Counted from the first letter of the stretch, positions 1 through 8,031 are shown. The stretch is DNA of 9,135 nucleotides from an uncultured Eubacteriales bacterium (GCA_900321265.1 ONVJ01000056.1:1-9135), one strand, 5' to 3'. Notes: a model not told the origin generated them from the letters alone. Made by a program: numbers and translations.

Positions 1-327
1 CAGTCGGGACAGCAAGGTCAGTCAGGACAACAGGGCAGCGGCGCAGGTATCGGTGCAGGCGACGTCCTTTACGACACCGAGCGTGTATATACCGGGGAGG
101 TCGAAGTCCCCGAGGGCGGAAAGACAGAATATGTCCCGGGACAGCTTGACGAGAACGGAAATCCGATGAAGATAGAGATGGGACAGAAGGACCCGATCGG
201 GGGAGCCGTTCCCTATTCCGAGGTCTTCGGCGAGTACGCCGCCGGAGCCGCCGCCGCCATGGACCGTGAGAACATCCCCGATTCGCTCAGGGAGCTGGTG
301 GAAAAATACTTCACAGGTCTGGAATAA
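1..327 (+). CDS. C-terminal end of a probable membrane protein of the MoxR operon (5' end outside window)
   Basis: The frame is open from base 1 to TAA at 325-327 and gives the last 108 residues of a longer protein. The fragment starts with a Gln/Gly/Ser-rich stretch (residues 1-20, repeats of the type SGQQGQ) that looks like a flexible linker. It is followed by an acidic segment containing VPGQLDENGNP, and ends in a more ordered part with PYSEVFGEYA (71-80) and SLRELVEKYFTGLE (95-108). No transmembrane helix is present in the visible part. From memory, proteins encoded just upstream of moxR in clostridial operons of this kind often end in a similar PY-EV-GEY...YF-LE motif and are large multi-pass membrane proteins. 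That family link is inferred, not demonstrated. The gene lies 37 bases upstream of moxR on the same strand, so it is probably co-transcribed. The reading frame is secure; the function is unknown. Confidence 0.8.
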   Translation, partial: QSGQQGQSGQQGSGAGIGAGDVLYDTERVYTGEVEVPEGGKTEYVPGQLDENGNPMKIEMGQKDPIGGAVPYSEVFGEYAAGAAAAMDRENIPDSLRELVEKYFTGLE

Positions 328-350
328 ACCCGAAAGCGGGAGCCTTTGCA

Positions 351-356
351 AGGAGG
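351..356 (+). promoter_or_regulatory. Ribosome binding site that fixes the moxR start
   Basis: AGGAGG lies 8 bases before the ATG at 365. An in-frame ATG at 266 lies inside the preceding gene and has no comparable site, so 365 is the better start. A small 4-bp hairpin (CCCG/CGGG, 329-340) sits between the upstream stop and this site; it is too short to be a terminator. Confidence 0.85.
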
Positions 357-364
357 AAGAAGAG

Positions 365-1338
<974 letters not shown>

Positions 1339-1339
<1 letters not shown>

Positions 1340-2223
1340 TGTCCGGACGGATCTTTGACGACGCCTTCATGAGAAGGCTTGAGAACCTCTCGCTCAGATT
1401 CGCGTCGCCTGTAAGCAGCTCCTACGGCGGAGGCAGAAGGTCGAACACAAGGGGAAGCACCGTCGAGTTCTACAACTTCAGGGAGTACAACCAGGGAGAC
1501 GATTTCCGCCGGATCGACTGGAACGCCTACGCGAGGTTCGAGAAGTTCTTCATCAAACTCTTCCTCGACGAGAGGCAGCTGAACATACACATACTTGCCG
1601 ACACCTCCGAATCAATGTCCTTCGGCGAGCCGTCGAAGCACTTCGCCGCGATGCGGCTGGCAGCCGCCTTCGCCTTCATGTCGGTCGGCTCACAGGACAG
1701 GGCGTCGGTGATCTCTCTTTCGGGCGGTTTCTCCGAACCCCTCGCCGAGGGGATCACAGGGATGCCCTCCTTCTACCGCGCCCTTGAAAAGCTGGAGGCG
1801 GCGCCGACATCGGGCGGGACCGACCTCTGCGCGGAGGTGAAGAGCTGCCGCGGCATAAGACCGGGCGACGGCGTCACCGTCCTGCTCTCTGATCTCATGT
1901 GCGAGAGCGGCTACCGGGACGCGATAGACTATCTTCTCTTCCTCCGCCAGCAGGTCGTGCTGGTGCACATCCTCTCGCCCGAGGAGACCGAACCGAAGCT
2001 TGAGGGCAGACTGAGACTCACCGACAGCGAGACCGGTGCCTTCTGCGACATCACCGCAGGCGCGGCCGCCCTGTCATACTACAAAAAGGCGCTCGCCGAC
2101 TACACCGACGGAATTAAGGAATACTGCCTCTCACGCGGCGTCTACTTCCTCCCCGTCGTCTCGGACGAGGACATCGCCTCGGTGCTTCTCGAGCGCGGCT
2201 TCGGCGCCGGGATCGTTCAGTAA
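1339..2223 (+). CDS. DUF58 protein with a VWA-like fold
   Basis: The 294-residue protein carries the DUF58 hallmark REYNQGDDFRRIDWNAYAR (48-66), followed by a VWA-like domain. All metal-site (MIDAS) positions can be seen: D-T-S-E-S at 88-92, the Thr of GGTDL (T161), and the Asp of LLSD (D185). It has no transmembrane segment, unlike DUF58 proteins with two N-terminal helices, so it is probably cytoplasmic or peripheral. The ATG at 1339 overlaps the moxR stop (TGATG) and no strong Shine-Dalgarno site precedes it, so expression probably depends on coupling to moxR. In the family, DUF58 and MoxR genes are almost always neighbours and are thought to act together. The exact role is unresolved. The C-terminal part (about 230-294) is more variable. 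Confidence 0.94.
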
Positions 2224-2270
2224 CACTGTTTCGGCACCCGTTTACCAACCTTCACATCTATTTTTTACAG

Positions 2271-2277
2271 AAAGGAG
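2271..2277 (+). promoter_or_regulatory. Ribosome binding site for a TTG start
   Basis: AAAGGAG lies 12 bases before TTG at 2290, a slightly long spacing. No ATG or GTG nearby would give the conserved N-terminus (FLNPWGLL). The 66-base gap before this gene (2224-2289) shows no convincing terminator or promoter apart from a T-run at 2260-2266. Confidence 0.65.
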
Positions 2278-2289
2278 CGCGACAGAGTT

Positions 2290-4131
2290 TTGGAATTCTT
2301 AAACCCCTGGGGACTTCTCTCCCTGCTTGCCGTTCCGGCGCTCATCGCGCTCTACATACTCAGGCAGAAACACAAAGAGGTAAAGATCCCCAGCCTTCTG
2401 CTCTGGAAGAAGACGCAGACGATGATGGAGGCCTCTACCCCCTGGCAGAAACTGAAAAAGAATCTGCTCTTCATCCTGCAGCTGCTCGCTGTCATCCTCG
2501 TCGCCCTGGCGATCTCCAGACCGGCGCTGAAGAGCAGCAGGTTTGCGGATGAGATTATCGTCATAATCGACTCCTCGGCCAGCATGCGCGCCGAGGACAC
2601 CCCCGGAAAGACGAGATTCGACATCGCGGTCAGAGAGGCGTCGGCGATAGCGGACGGCCTCAGGCAGGACCAGCGGATGACGGTGATCGCCGCCGGCAGC
2701 ACCGTTACACCCGTCATATCCCGCTCAGAAAGCCGCTACGACGTCCGCGCCGCCCTCGAGGGGCTGAAGTGCGGCCTGTCGGGCGCCGATCTGGAGAACG
2801 CCCTGGTGCTTGCCAGGAGCATGCAGAACGCCGGCGAGACAGTCGAGATCAGACTCTACACCGACAGCGATCTCATAACCGGAGAGACCGACCTCGTGAT
2901 TGTCAATACCGCCAAGAGCCGCGAGAACGCGGCGATAATAAACCTCAGCTGCGGAAAGACCGAGTCGGGCGCGATGGCGCTCTCGGTCGTCGAGAACTTC
3001 GGAAAAGACAGGGAGATCACCCTCGAGATGCTCTGCGACGGCGTCTTAACCGACGCAAAGAACGTCGAGTGCCCGGAGGGCACTCCCGTCCCGGTATACT
3101 GGAAGAACATACCCGAAGGGACAAAGCTCGTCACCGTCAGGACCGCCTCGTCAGACATCCTGCCCGACGACGACAGCCTCAGCGCCGCGATCCCCGACGA
3201 CAGCGAAAGCAAAGCTCTCGTCGTCTCAGAGAGCGGATTCTTCATCCAGAAGGCGATCTCGGCGGTCTCCGGCCTTGCCGTTTACATGATCGATCCCGAA
3301 AACTGGACCGACTCGAGCGCCGACGGATACGACCTCTGCGTCTTCGATTCCTTCGTCCCCGATAAGCTTCCGTCGGGATGTCCCTGCTGGATGATCAATC
3401 CGACGAAGGAGTTTGACGGCCTCGTTCCGGTGACGACGCTGAAGGGCTCGACCCTCTCGGCAGCCCCGACCGAGCTTGCCTCCGAGCTGGGGGAATATAT
3501 GAATCTTCCCTCGGTGATCCTGGCGAGATTCTCCGAGGCCGTCCTCGACGACAGCTGGGAGACCGCCTTCCTCTGCGGGGAATATCCCGCCGCCGCGGCG
3601 AAAAAGTCGGACGGAAGAGTCCTGATCGCCCTTCTTTTCGATCTGCACGACAGCAATCTGCCTCTCCTGAAGGAATATCCGATACTCATACAGAACATGC
3701 TTTCATATTCCCTTCCCGTCATGACCGAGGGCGACGGGGTCTATGAGACGGGGACGACCGTCGACGTCAACATCCTCGCCTATTCGGTAAAGACTTACGC
3801 GAAGCTGCCCGACGGAAGCGAGGTTACTCTCGCCCCTCCCGGAAGGGCGTCGATCACCCTCTCGGATCCCGGAGTTTACATACTCAGTCAGGATATCGAG
3901 AGAAGGACGGGAGAGGAGACCAAAAAAACGACCGTCACCCGATATCTGATCGCGAAGATACCGGCAGACGAGTCGGCGATGTCGCCGGTCGGCGAGCTTT
4001 CCGACGAAGCCCGCGCCGACCGTAGGGCGGACGGAAAGGGTCAGCTCGAGCTCTGGCCATATATAGCGGCGGCGGTCCTGCTGCTGCTCTGTGCGGAATG
4101 GTGGGTGTATTGCCGTGAGAATAAGCTTTGA
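2290..4131 (+). CDS. BatA-like membrane protein with VWA domain
   Basis: This 613-residue protein starts at TTG. The N-terminus FLNPWGLLSLLAVPALIALYIL (3-24) is the typical BatA-type opening and first membrane helix. A basic loop (RQKHKEVKIPS...KKN, 25-58) follows, then a second helix (59-77). A VWA domain spans about 88-205, and a third helix lies near the C-terminus (588-605), followed by a short tail. By the positive-inside rule, the VWA and the long middle region (about 210-585, beta-rich in appearance, no domain recognised) face outside. The metal site is incomplete: DSSAS (94-98) and the Asp of YTDSD (192) are present, but the expected Thr is replaced by Ala in GADLENAL (A166). In Bacteroides the Bat proteins were linked to aerotolerance; that role cannot be assumed here. 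Its end overlaps the next gene by 17 bases. Confidence 0.92.
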   Translation: MEFLNPWGLLSLLAVPALIALYILRQKHKEVKIPSLLLWKKTQTMMEASTPWQKLKKNLLFILQLLAVILVALAISRPALKSSRFADEIIVIIDSSASMRAEDTPGKTRFDIAVREASAIADGLRQDQRMTVIAAGSTVTPVISRSESRYDVRAALEGLKCGLSGADLENALVLARSMQNAGETVEIRLYTDSDLITGETDLVIVNTAKSRENAAIINLSCGKTESGAMALSVVENFGKDREITLEMLCDGVLTDAKNVECPEGTPVPVYWKNIPEGTKLVTVRTASSDILPDDDSLSAAIPDDSESKALVVSESGFFIQKAISAVSGLAVYMIDPENWTDSSADGYDLCVFDSFVPDKLPSGCPCWMINPTKEFDGLVPVTTLKGSTLSAAPTELASELGEYMNLPSVILARFSEAVLDDSWETAFLCGEYPAAAAKKSDGRVLIALLFDLHDSNLPLLKEYPILIQNMLSYSLPVMTEGDGVYETGTTVDVNILAYSVKTYAKLPDGSEVTLAPPGRASITLSDPGVYILSQDIERRTGEETKKTTVTRYLIAKIPADESAMSPVGELSDEARADRRADGKGQLELWPYIAAAVLLLLCAEWWVYCRENKL

Positions 4132-7063
4132 ACATCCATGGCTCCTGCTTGCCGTGCTGCCGATCCTCGTCCTGACCGTCCTGACGGCGCTGCCGGTACT
4201 GAAGCGCAAACCCTTAAGCAAAAAGAAACTCGCCGCTCTCGCGGTGAGGTGCGCCGCCCTTATCCTCATCGCCTGCTCGGTCGCCGGGCTCGCGGCGGTA
4301 AAGGGCTCGAAGAAGAACGCGGTGATGATCGTCGCCGACCTTTCGGACAGCGCGCGGCCGAATGTCGCTCTTTATGAGGACTATATCAAAAAGGCGGTCT
4401 CCTACGCCGACAAAAACACCGAGATCGGCCTGATCACCTTCGGATATAATTCGGAATACGAGCTGCCGCTGACGAACTCCCCCGCCTTCTCCTCCTTCGG
4501 AACGGCGCCCGACGGGAACTACACCGACATCTACTCGGCCGTGATAAAAGCCGCGGCAATGATGCCGGCCGACGCCGCCAAGCGCATCATCATCCTCACC
4601 GACGGCAAGGAGAACATCGGCAGGATAAGAGAGGCGGCGACCGCCCTCCGGGCCCAGAAGATCAGGCTCGACGCCATCGTCAACGAGACGGGCGCCGCGA
4701 CGAGGGAGATCCAGCTGACCGACATCCGCGTCCCCGACATAATCTACAGCGGCGAGGAGTTCAACGTCACCGTCACGGTGGAGAGCGCCTCGGCCTGTAC
4801 CGCGGTCCTGACGCTCAAGAGCGACGGTAAGACCGACTCCCGCTCCGAGATCACCCTCTCGCCCGGCACGAACCGCTTCGTCTTCAAGGAGAAGGCCGAT
4901 TCCACCGGTATCGTCTCATATACCGCCGAGATCTCGGGCGACAGCGACTCGATGACGAAGAACAACCGGATCTACACCTTCATCAACGTCATGGGCACCC
5001 CGAAGATACTCGTCGTCGACGGCACCGGGAACGAGGCTCACGAGCTTGAGAAGATCGTCTCCGACACCGCCGTGCTCGACGTGATGCCGCCCGACAGCGT
5101 TCCCTCTAACATCGCCGACCTGCGCAAATACGAGGCAGTAATCCTTATGAACACGCAGAGATCCCAGCTCCCCGAGAACTGGGACAGCCTGATCGAGGTC
5201 TACGTAAGGCAGCTCGGGCGCGGGCTCCTCTTCACCGGAGGAGAAAAGACCTACGTCCTCGGCGACTGGACCGACACACCGATGGAGACGGTGCTGCCGG
5301 TGGACATGATAGTGAAGGACGAATACCAGCTCAACGACGTCGCCACCCTGCTTCTCATCGACAACTCGGGAAGTATGACCGGAGAGCCGCTCGAGCTCGC
5401 CAAGGAAGGCGCGATCAAGGCTGCCGACATCGTGAAATCGATCGATCAGATAGGCGTGATCGCCTTTTCCGACAACGCGGTCTGGATATCGAAGCTCGTC
5501 CCCGGGACCGAAAAGGATACCGTCAAGTCAAAGATAGCCACGATAAAGGTCCAGGGCGGGACGATGGTCTACAACGCCATGGAACAGGCTTTCGCGGCAC
5601 TGAAGGGATCGAACTCGCGGCTGAAGAACATTATTCTTCTGACCGACGGCTACCCCGCCGACGACTATATGGTATACAACTCGGGCATCATCGGCAGACT
5701 TAAGGAGGAGGGCGTCGTCGTCTACTGCATCGGTGTGGGGGATTCGATCGACACCGGATTTCTGAACACCGTCGCGAAGGGGACCGAGGGTACGGTATCG
5801 GTCGCCACGAAAGCCTCAGAACTGCCGTCGATCATCATCAACGAGACTCTCAAGGCGATTTCGAGAGGATACATCAACAACGATCCCTTCCTTCCCGAGG
5901 TAAAGGACCGCACGGCGCTTCTGAGCGGCGTGAACGCCCTGCCGAGGCTGGACGGCTATATCCTCACCGAGGCAAAAGGTCTGGCCTACACCGTCCTTCA
6001 GACGCCCGACGGCAAGCCCGTCCTGTCCTCCTGGCAGTACGGACTCGGCAAGGTCGTCGCCTACACCTCCGACCTCAACGGCAAGTGGTCCTCGGCGCTC
6101 CTGGCGTCCGAAGACGGCCGGAAGATCATCTCGAACATGATCTCCTGGATACTTCCCTCCTCCGACACATCCGGCTCGGGAAGCGTGACCATCGTCCGCG
6201 AGGGCGACAAGGGCATCATCACCGCCGTCCCGCCCGACGCGGCCGAAAGCGACGCCGGATACAGCACCGTCGCCACGGTGATCTCGCCATCCGGCTCCGA
6301 GGAGAAGATCGATCTCATCCCTTCGGGGATCGGAAAATACACCGGCTCCTTCTTCCTTTCGGAGGAAGGCAGCTATGTCGCCATAGTCAGTCAGACCGAC
6401 GGGGAGGGCAACGCGGTGATGAACCGCGAGGGAGCGCTCGCCGTTAAATACAGCGACGAGTACGACATGTTCTCGAAGGACTTCGGATATGTTGCTGCCT
6501 GCTGCAAAGACACCGGGGGCTCGGCGGCCTGGAGCGCGATAGAGGACATATTCCGCACCCCGCCCGACCGCTCGGAAAGCCGCATAAATCTTGCCGTTCC
6601 TCTGCTGATACTGGGACTTGTCCTCGTGATGGCGGATATAGCCATGAGGCGTCTTGATCTTGATATCGCGGGATATCTCCGGAGAAAGAGAGCCGCTAAA
6701 GCTGCCGCCGCGGCGGAGGCAGCCGCTGCCGCCGGTGCGTCAGGCGCAGCCGATGTCACGGCGGATAACGGAGAAGGAACTGTCTCCCGCCGCGCGAAAA
6801 GGAGGAAAAAAGCCTCCGCGGAGACCGGCGTTTACGCTCCTCCCGCCGAAACTGCCCCGGAAGGAAAGGCTGCCGCTGCGCGGCCCGGGCCTGAAAAGAC
6901 AGAAAGCTATTCAGATAAAGACGCGCGCGCAGATAACAAAAAAGCAAAGCGCGATAAGGGAAAGGCAGGCGAGAAACCCGAGGCGCAGCCTCCAAAGTCT
7001 GCCGCTTCGTCTGTAAACTCGCTGCTGAAAGAAAAAGAAAACATGAAGCGGAAAAAGCTCTGA
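4115..7063 (+). CDS. Large membrane protein with two VWA domains and a split glutamine-amidotransferase-like domain
   Basis: The protein has 982 residues from GTG 4115. An upstream GTG at 4091 is in frame, but the conserved start is MRISFEHPWLL. Helices lie at 9-29 and 39-62, separated by a basic loop. VWA1 is at about 68-190 with a complete metal site (DLSDS 75-79, T137, D163). A beta-sandwich-like region occupies about 198-292. An amidotransferase-like half domain (296-400: KILVVDG, LFTGGEKTYVLGDW, LPVDM) follows. VWA2 (about 410-580) also has a complete site (DNSGS 416-420, T483, D511). The amidotransferase-like fold then appears to resume (WQYGLGKVVAYTSDLNGKW, 640-658). A beta-rich region (about 688-780), a third helix (825-842) and a basic, Ala/Lys-rich cytoplasmic tail (845-982) complete it. 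No catalytic Cys is visible in the amidotransferase-like part, so a non-enzymatic role is likely. It ends the operon and overlaps the BatA-like gene by 17 bases. The partner is unknown. Confidence 0.92.
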   Translation: MRISFEHPWLLLAVLPILVLTVLTALPVLKRKPLSKKKLAALAVRCAALILIACSVAGLAAVKGSKKNAVMIVADLSDSARPNVALYEDYIKKAVSYADKNTEIGLITFGYNSEYELPLTNSPAFSSFGTAPDGNYTDIYSAVIKAAAMMPADAAKRIIILTDGKENIGRIREAATALRAQKIRLDAIVNETGAATREIQLTDIRVPDIIYSGEEFNVTVTVESASACTAVLTLKSDGKTDSRSEITLSPGTNRFVFKEKADSTGIVSYTAEISGDSDSMTKNNRIYTFINVMGTPKILVVDGTGNEAHELEKIVSDTAVLDVMPPDSVPSNIADLRKYEAVILMNTQRSQLPENWDSLIEVYVRQLGRGLLFTGGEKTYVLGDWTDTPMETVLPVDMIVKDEYQLNDVATLLLIDNSGSMTGEPLELAKEGAIKAADIVKSIDQIGVIAFSDNAVWISKLVPGTEKDTVKSKIATIKVQGGTMVYNAMEQAFAALKGSNSRLKNIILLTDGYPADDYMVYNSGIIGRLKEEGVVVYCIGVGDSIDTGFLNTVAKGTEGTVSVATKASELPSIIINETLKAISRGYINNDPFLPEVKDRTALLSGVNALPRLDGYILTEAKGLAYTVLQTPDGKPVLSSWQYGLGKVVAYTSDLNGKWSSALLASEDGRKIISNMISWILPSSDTSGSGSVTIVREGDKGIITAVPPDAAESDAGYSTVATVISPSGSEEKIDLIPSGIGKYTGSFFLSEEGSYVAIVSQTDGEGNAVMNREGALAVKYSDEYDMFSKDFGYVAACCKDTGGSAAWSAIEDIFRTPPDRSESRINLAVPLLILGLVLVMADIAMRRLDLDIAGYLRRKRAAKAAAAAEAAAAAGASGAADVTADNGEGTVSRRAKRRKKASAETGVYAPPAETAPEGKAAAARPGPEKTESYSDKDARADNKKAKRDKGKAGEKPEAQPPKSAASSVNSLLKEKENMKRKKL

Positions 7064-7071
7064 CTTTTTCG

Positions 7072-7119
7072 CAGCAACAGCCCCGCGGGCGCCGGTTGGC
7101 GCCCGCGGGGCTGTTGCTG
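7072..7119 (+). terminator. Strong hairpin at the end of the VWA operon, between convergent genes
   Basis: A perfect 22-bp inverted repeat (7072-7093 with 7098-7119) encloses a 4-base loop GGTT and begins 9 bases after the stop codon. The stem core is GC-rich (CCCCGCGGGCGCC). The bases after the stem (TTCAGTTTCC) are not a classical T-run, and a T-run instead precedes the stem (7064-7069). The position between converging genes fits a transcription barrier or 3'-end stabiliser for either direction, but termination efficiency is uncertain. Confidence 0.65.
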
Positions 7120-7159
7120 TTCAGTTTCCGACCGCGTTTATCGTTTATGACCGATCACG

Positions 7160-7196
7160 ACTCACTTGTGAGTTCTCACTCGTGAGCTCTCACTCG
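7160..7196. repeat. 14-bp tandem array of small palindromes at the hsp20 3' end
   Basis: CTCACTTGTGAG (7161-7172) and CTCACTCGTGAG (7175-7186) are palindromic units spaced 14 bases apart. A half unit CTCACTCG (7189-7196) runs into the hsp20 stop codon at 7190-7192. The units can form small hairpins in RNA from either strand. There is no T-run beside them, so a terminator function is not supported. Confidence 0.6.
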
Positions 7197-7627
7197 ATCT
7201 CGAGCTTTCTGGTCTCGGGCTCTTTCGCCGATTTCTTCGGGAGAGTGATGGTAAGCACGCCGTTGTCGTACTTTGCCTTGATCTCATCGGCCTGGATGCC
7301 GGTGATGTCAAAGGCCCTTGAGTATGAACCGTAGCTTCTCTCGACTCTCACGTAGTTGTCCTTCTTGTCCTTGTCCTCGTAGTTCGAGTGCCTCTCGGCG
7401 CTGACCGTCATCGTATCGCCCGCGATATCGATGTGGATATCCTCCTTTTTGAAGCCGGGCAGGTCGGTCTCTACCGAGTAGCTGTCGCCGTTGTCGAGGA
7501 TGTCGGTGCTGAAGGAGTGGACGCGCTCTCCGAAGAAGGAGCGCTCGATGTCGTCAAAATCTCTGAACGGATCGTAAACGTTCAGTCCGTTGCGACGTTT
7601 GCGGTAGTAGGGTGTAAGTTCAAACAT
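7190..7627 (-). CDS. hsp20: Small heat shock protein, Hsp20 / alpha-crystallin family
   Basis: The 145-residue protein is of typical Hsp20 length. It has a short N-terminal arm with YDPFRDFDDIERSFF (18-32), then an alpha-crystallin domain from about 38 to 133 that includes YSVETDLPGFKKEDI (50-64), the family motif DNGVLTITLPK (121-131), and a C-terminal LEI (142-144) that fits the I/L-x-I/L anchor used in oligomer assembly. Members of this family are ATP-independent cytoplasmic holdases that bind unfolding proteins under heat or other stress. The ATG at 7625-7627 is preceded by a strong ribosome binding site. The gene converges on the VWA operon and has its own promoter region with a CIRCE element, so it is probably a single-gene heat-shock unit. 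The symbol is the generic family name. Confidence 0.96.
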   Translation of the reverse strand: MFELTPYYRKRRNGLNVYDPFRDFDDIERSFFGERVHSFSTDILDNGDSYSVETDLPGFKKEDIHIDIAGDTMTVSAERHSNYEDKDKKDNYVRVERSYGSYSRAFDITGIQADEIKAKYDNGVLTITLPKKSAKEPETRKLEIE

Positions 7628-7632
7628 GATTG

Positions 7633-7646
7633 TTTACCTCCGTAAA
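7633..7646 (-). promoter_or_regulatory. hsp20 ribosome binding site inside a small hairpin
   Basis: Read on the - strand, CGGAGGT (7642-7636) lies 8 bases before the ATG. It sits in a short inverted repeat, TTTAC and GTAAA around a GGAG loop. The ribosome site is certain in practice. The 5-bp AU-rich stem is weak and could melt with heat, but a thermometer role is only a suggestion. Confidence 0.7.
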
Positions 7647-7872
7647 TATAGATTTTTCCGCCGCTTTCGCGGCAGGTATGTTTGATCTTTTTCCGAGGGA
7701 AGGGAGAGGATCGCTTCTGGCTTCTGCACCGCGGATCAGGCGTCCGGAAGACTCCTTCTCGCGGTCCTGCCTTGCGTCACGTCCGGCATCCTTTCTGCCG
7801 GTTTCCGCAACGGATCACTCAGTTCTGCCTTTCGGGCTTCCCGATGTCTCTGTCTCCCTTCCTCTTGCTTAC
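7643..7872 (-). other. Long structured leader of hsp20, no gene seen
   Basis: This stretch lies between the likely transcription start and the hsp20 ribosome binding site. Three inverted repeats are visible: GCCGC/GCGGC around a GAAA tetraloop (7660-7673), ACCGCG/CGCGGT about 26 bases apart (7728-7765), and CCGGCA/TGCCGG around a 7-base loop (7783-7801). None is followed by a T-run on the - strand, so they are not terminators. A 17-codon frame starting at the ATG within the third hairpin (start 7791, - strand) is preceded too closely by AAGG to be a convincing gene. Frames on the + strand here show no family resemblance and no ribosome site. Confidence 0.5.
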
Positions 7873-7878
7873 AGCAAT

Positions 7879-7907
7879 ATTATACACCCGTTTTATTAAC
7901 AAATTAA
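7879..7907 (-). promoter_or_regulatory. Candidate sigma-A promoter for hsp20
   Basis: On the - strand a perfect -10 box TATAAT (7884-7879) has a weak -35 TTAATT (7907-7902) at 17-base spacing, inside a very AT-rich stretch. It would start transcription near 7872. A second candidate is TAAAAT (7917-7912) with GTGCCA (7941-7936) at 18-base spacing; its -35 lies within the CIRCE element, which would explain repression more directly. A third possibility, TTGCAA (7971-7966) with TAAAAG (7948-7943), also overlaps CIRCE. The choice between them cannot be made by reading alone. Confidence 0.5.
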
Positions 7908-7934
7908 CGTTATTTTATGAATAAACTGTAAATC

Positions 7935-7961
7935 TTGGCACTCTTTTATTGCGAGTGCTAA
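7935..7961. promoter_or_regulatory. CIRCE element (HrcA operator)
   Basis: The arms TTGGCACTC (7935-7943) and GAGTGCTAA (7953-7961) are separated by exactly nine bases (TTTTATTGC). This matches the CIRCE consensus TTAGCACTC-N9-GAGTGCTAA with one mismatch (G for A at 7937). CIRCE binds the HrcA repressor, which is released under heat shock. The only gene it can plausibly serve is hsp20, which reads leftward with its start codon about 308 bases away; the gene on the other side ends towards it. Confidence 0.92.
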
Positions 7962-7981
7962 ATAATTGCAATGATTCCGAC

Positions 7982-8014
7982 AAAAATCCCCGCCGCGTTT
8001 AGCACACGGCGGGG
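7982..8014 (-). terminator. Intrinsic terminator of the unknown - strand gene
   Basis: Read on the - strand, an 8-bp GC stem (CCCCGCCG at 8014-8007 with CGGCGGGG at 7995-7988) encloses an 11-base loop and is followed by A and then TTTTT (7986-7982). This is a classical rho-independent terminator about 93 bases after the stop codon at 8107. It separates that gene from the hsp20 promoter region. Confidence 0.85.
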
Positions 8015-8031
8015 TGGTATGCTTGATAATA

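Noticed and set aside
1..48. Gln/Gly coding repeat as a possible CRISPR or satellite array
   Set aside because: It is a short in-frame SGQQGQ-type linker inside an open frame, without regular spacers.
266..364. N-terminal extension of MoxR from ATG 266
   Set aside because: It would overlap the upstream gene by 62 bases, while AGGAGG sits 8 bases before ATG 365 and the protein from there has the normal family length.
3703..4269. 188-codon - strand open frame across the BatA/VWA junction
   Set aside because: It is antisense to two clear genes, has an Arg/Ser-rich shadow-like composition and shows no ribosome site.
4265..4279. Lipobox-like LIAC-S in the second helix of the double-VWA protein (C54)
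   Set aside because: It follows an earlier membrane helix and a cytoplasmic loop, so it is not at a normal lipoprotein signal position.
7630..7924. Two + strand open frames (80-89 codons) in the hsp20 leader
   Set aside because: They have low-complexity Arg/Pro/Ser/Phe-rich products, no ribosome sites and run opposite the leader and promoter of hsp20.
7999..8005. TTAGCAC resembling a CIRCE half-site in the loop of the terminator
   Set aside because: The following bases are AC rather than TC and no matching GAGTGCTAA arm lies at nine-base spacing; the real operator is at 7935-7961.
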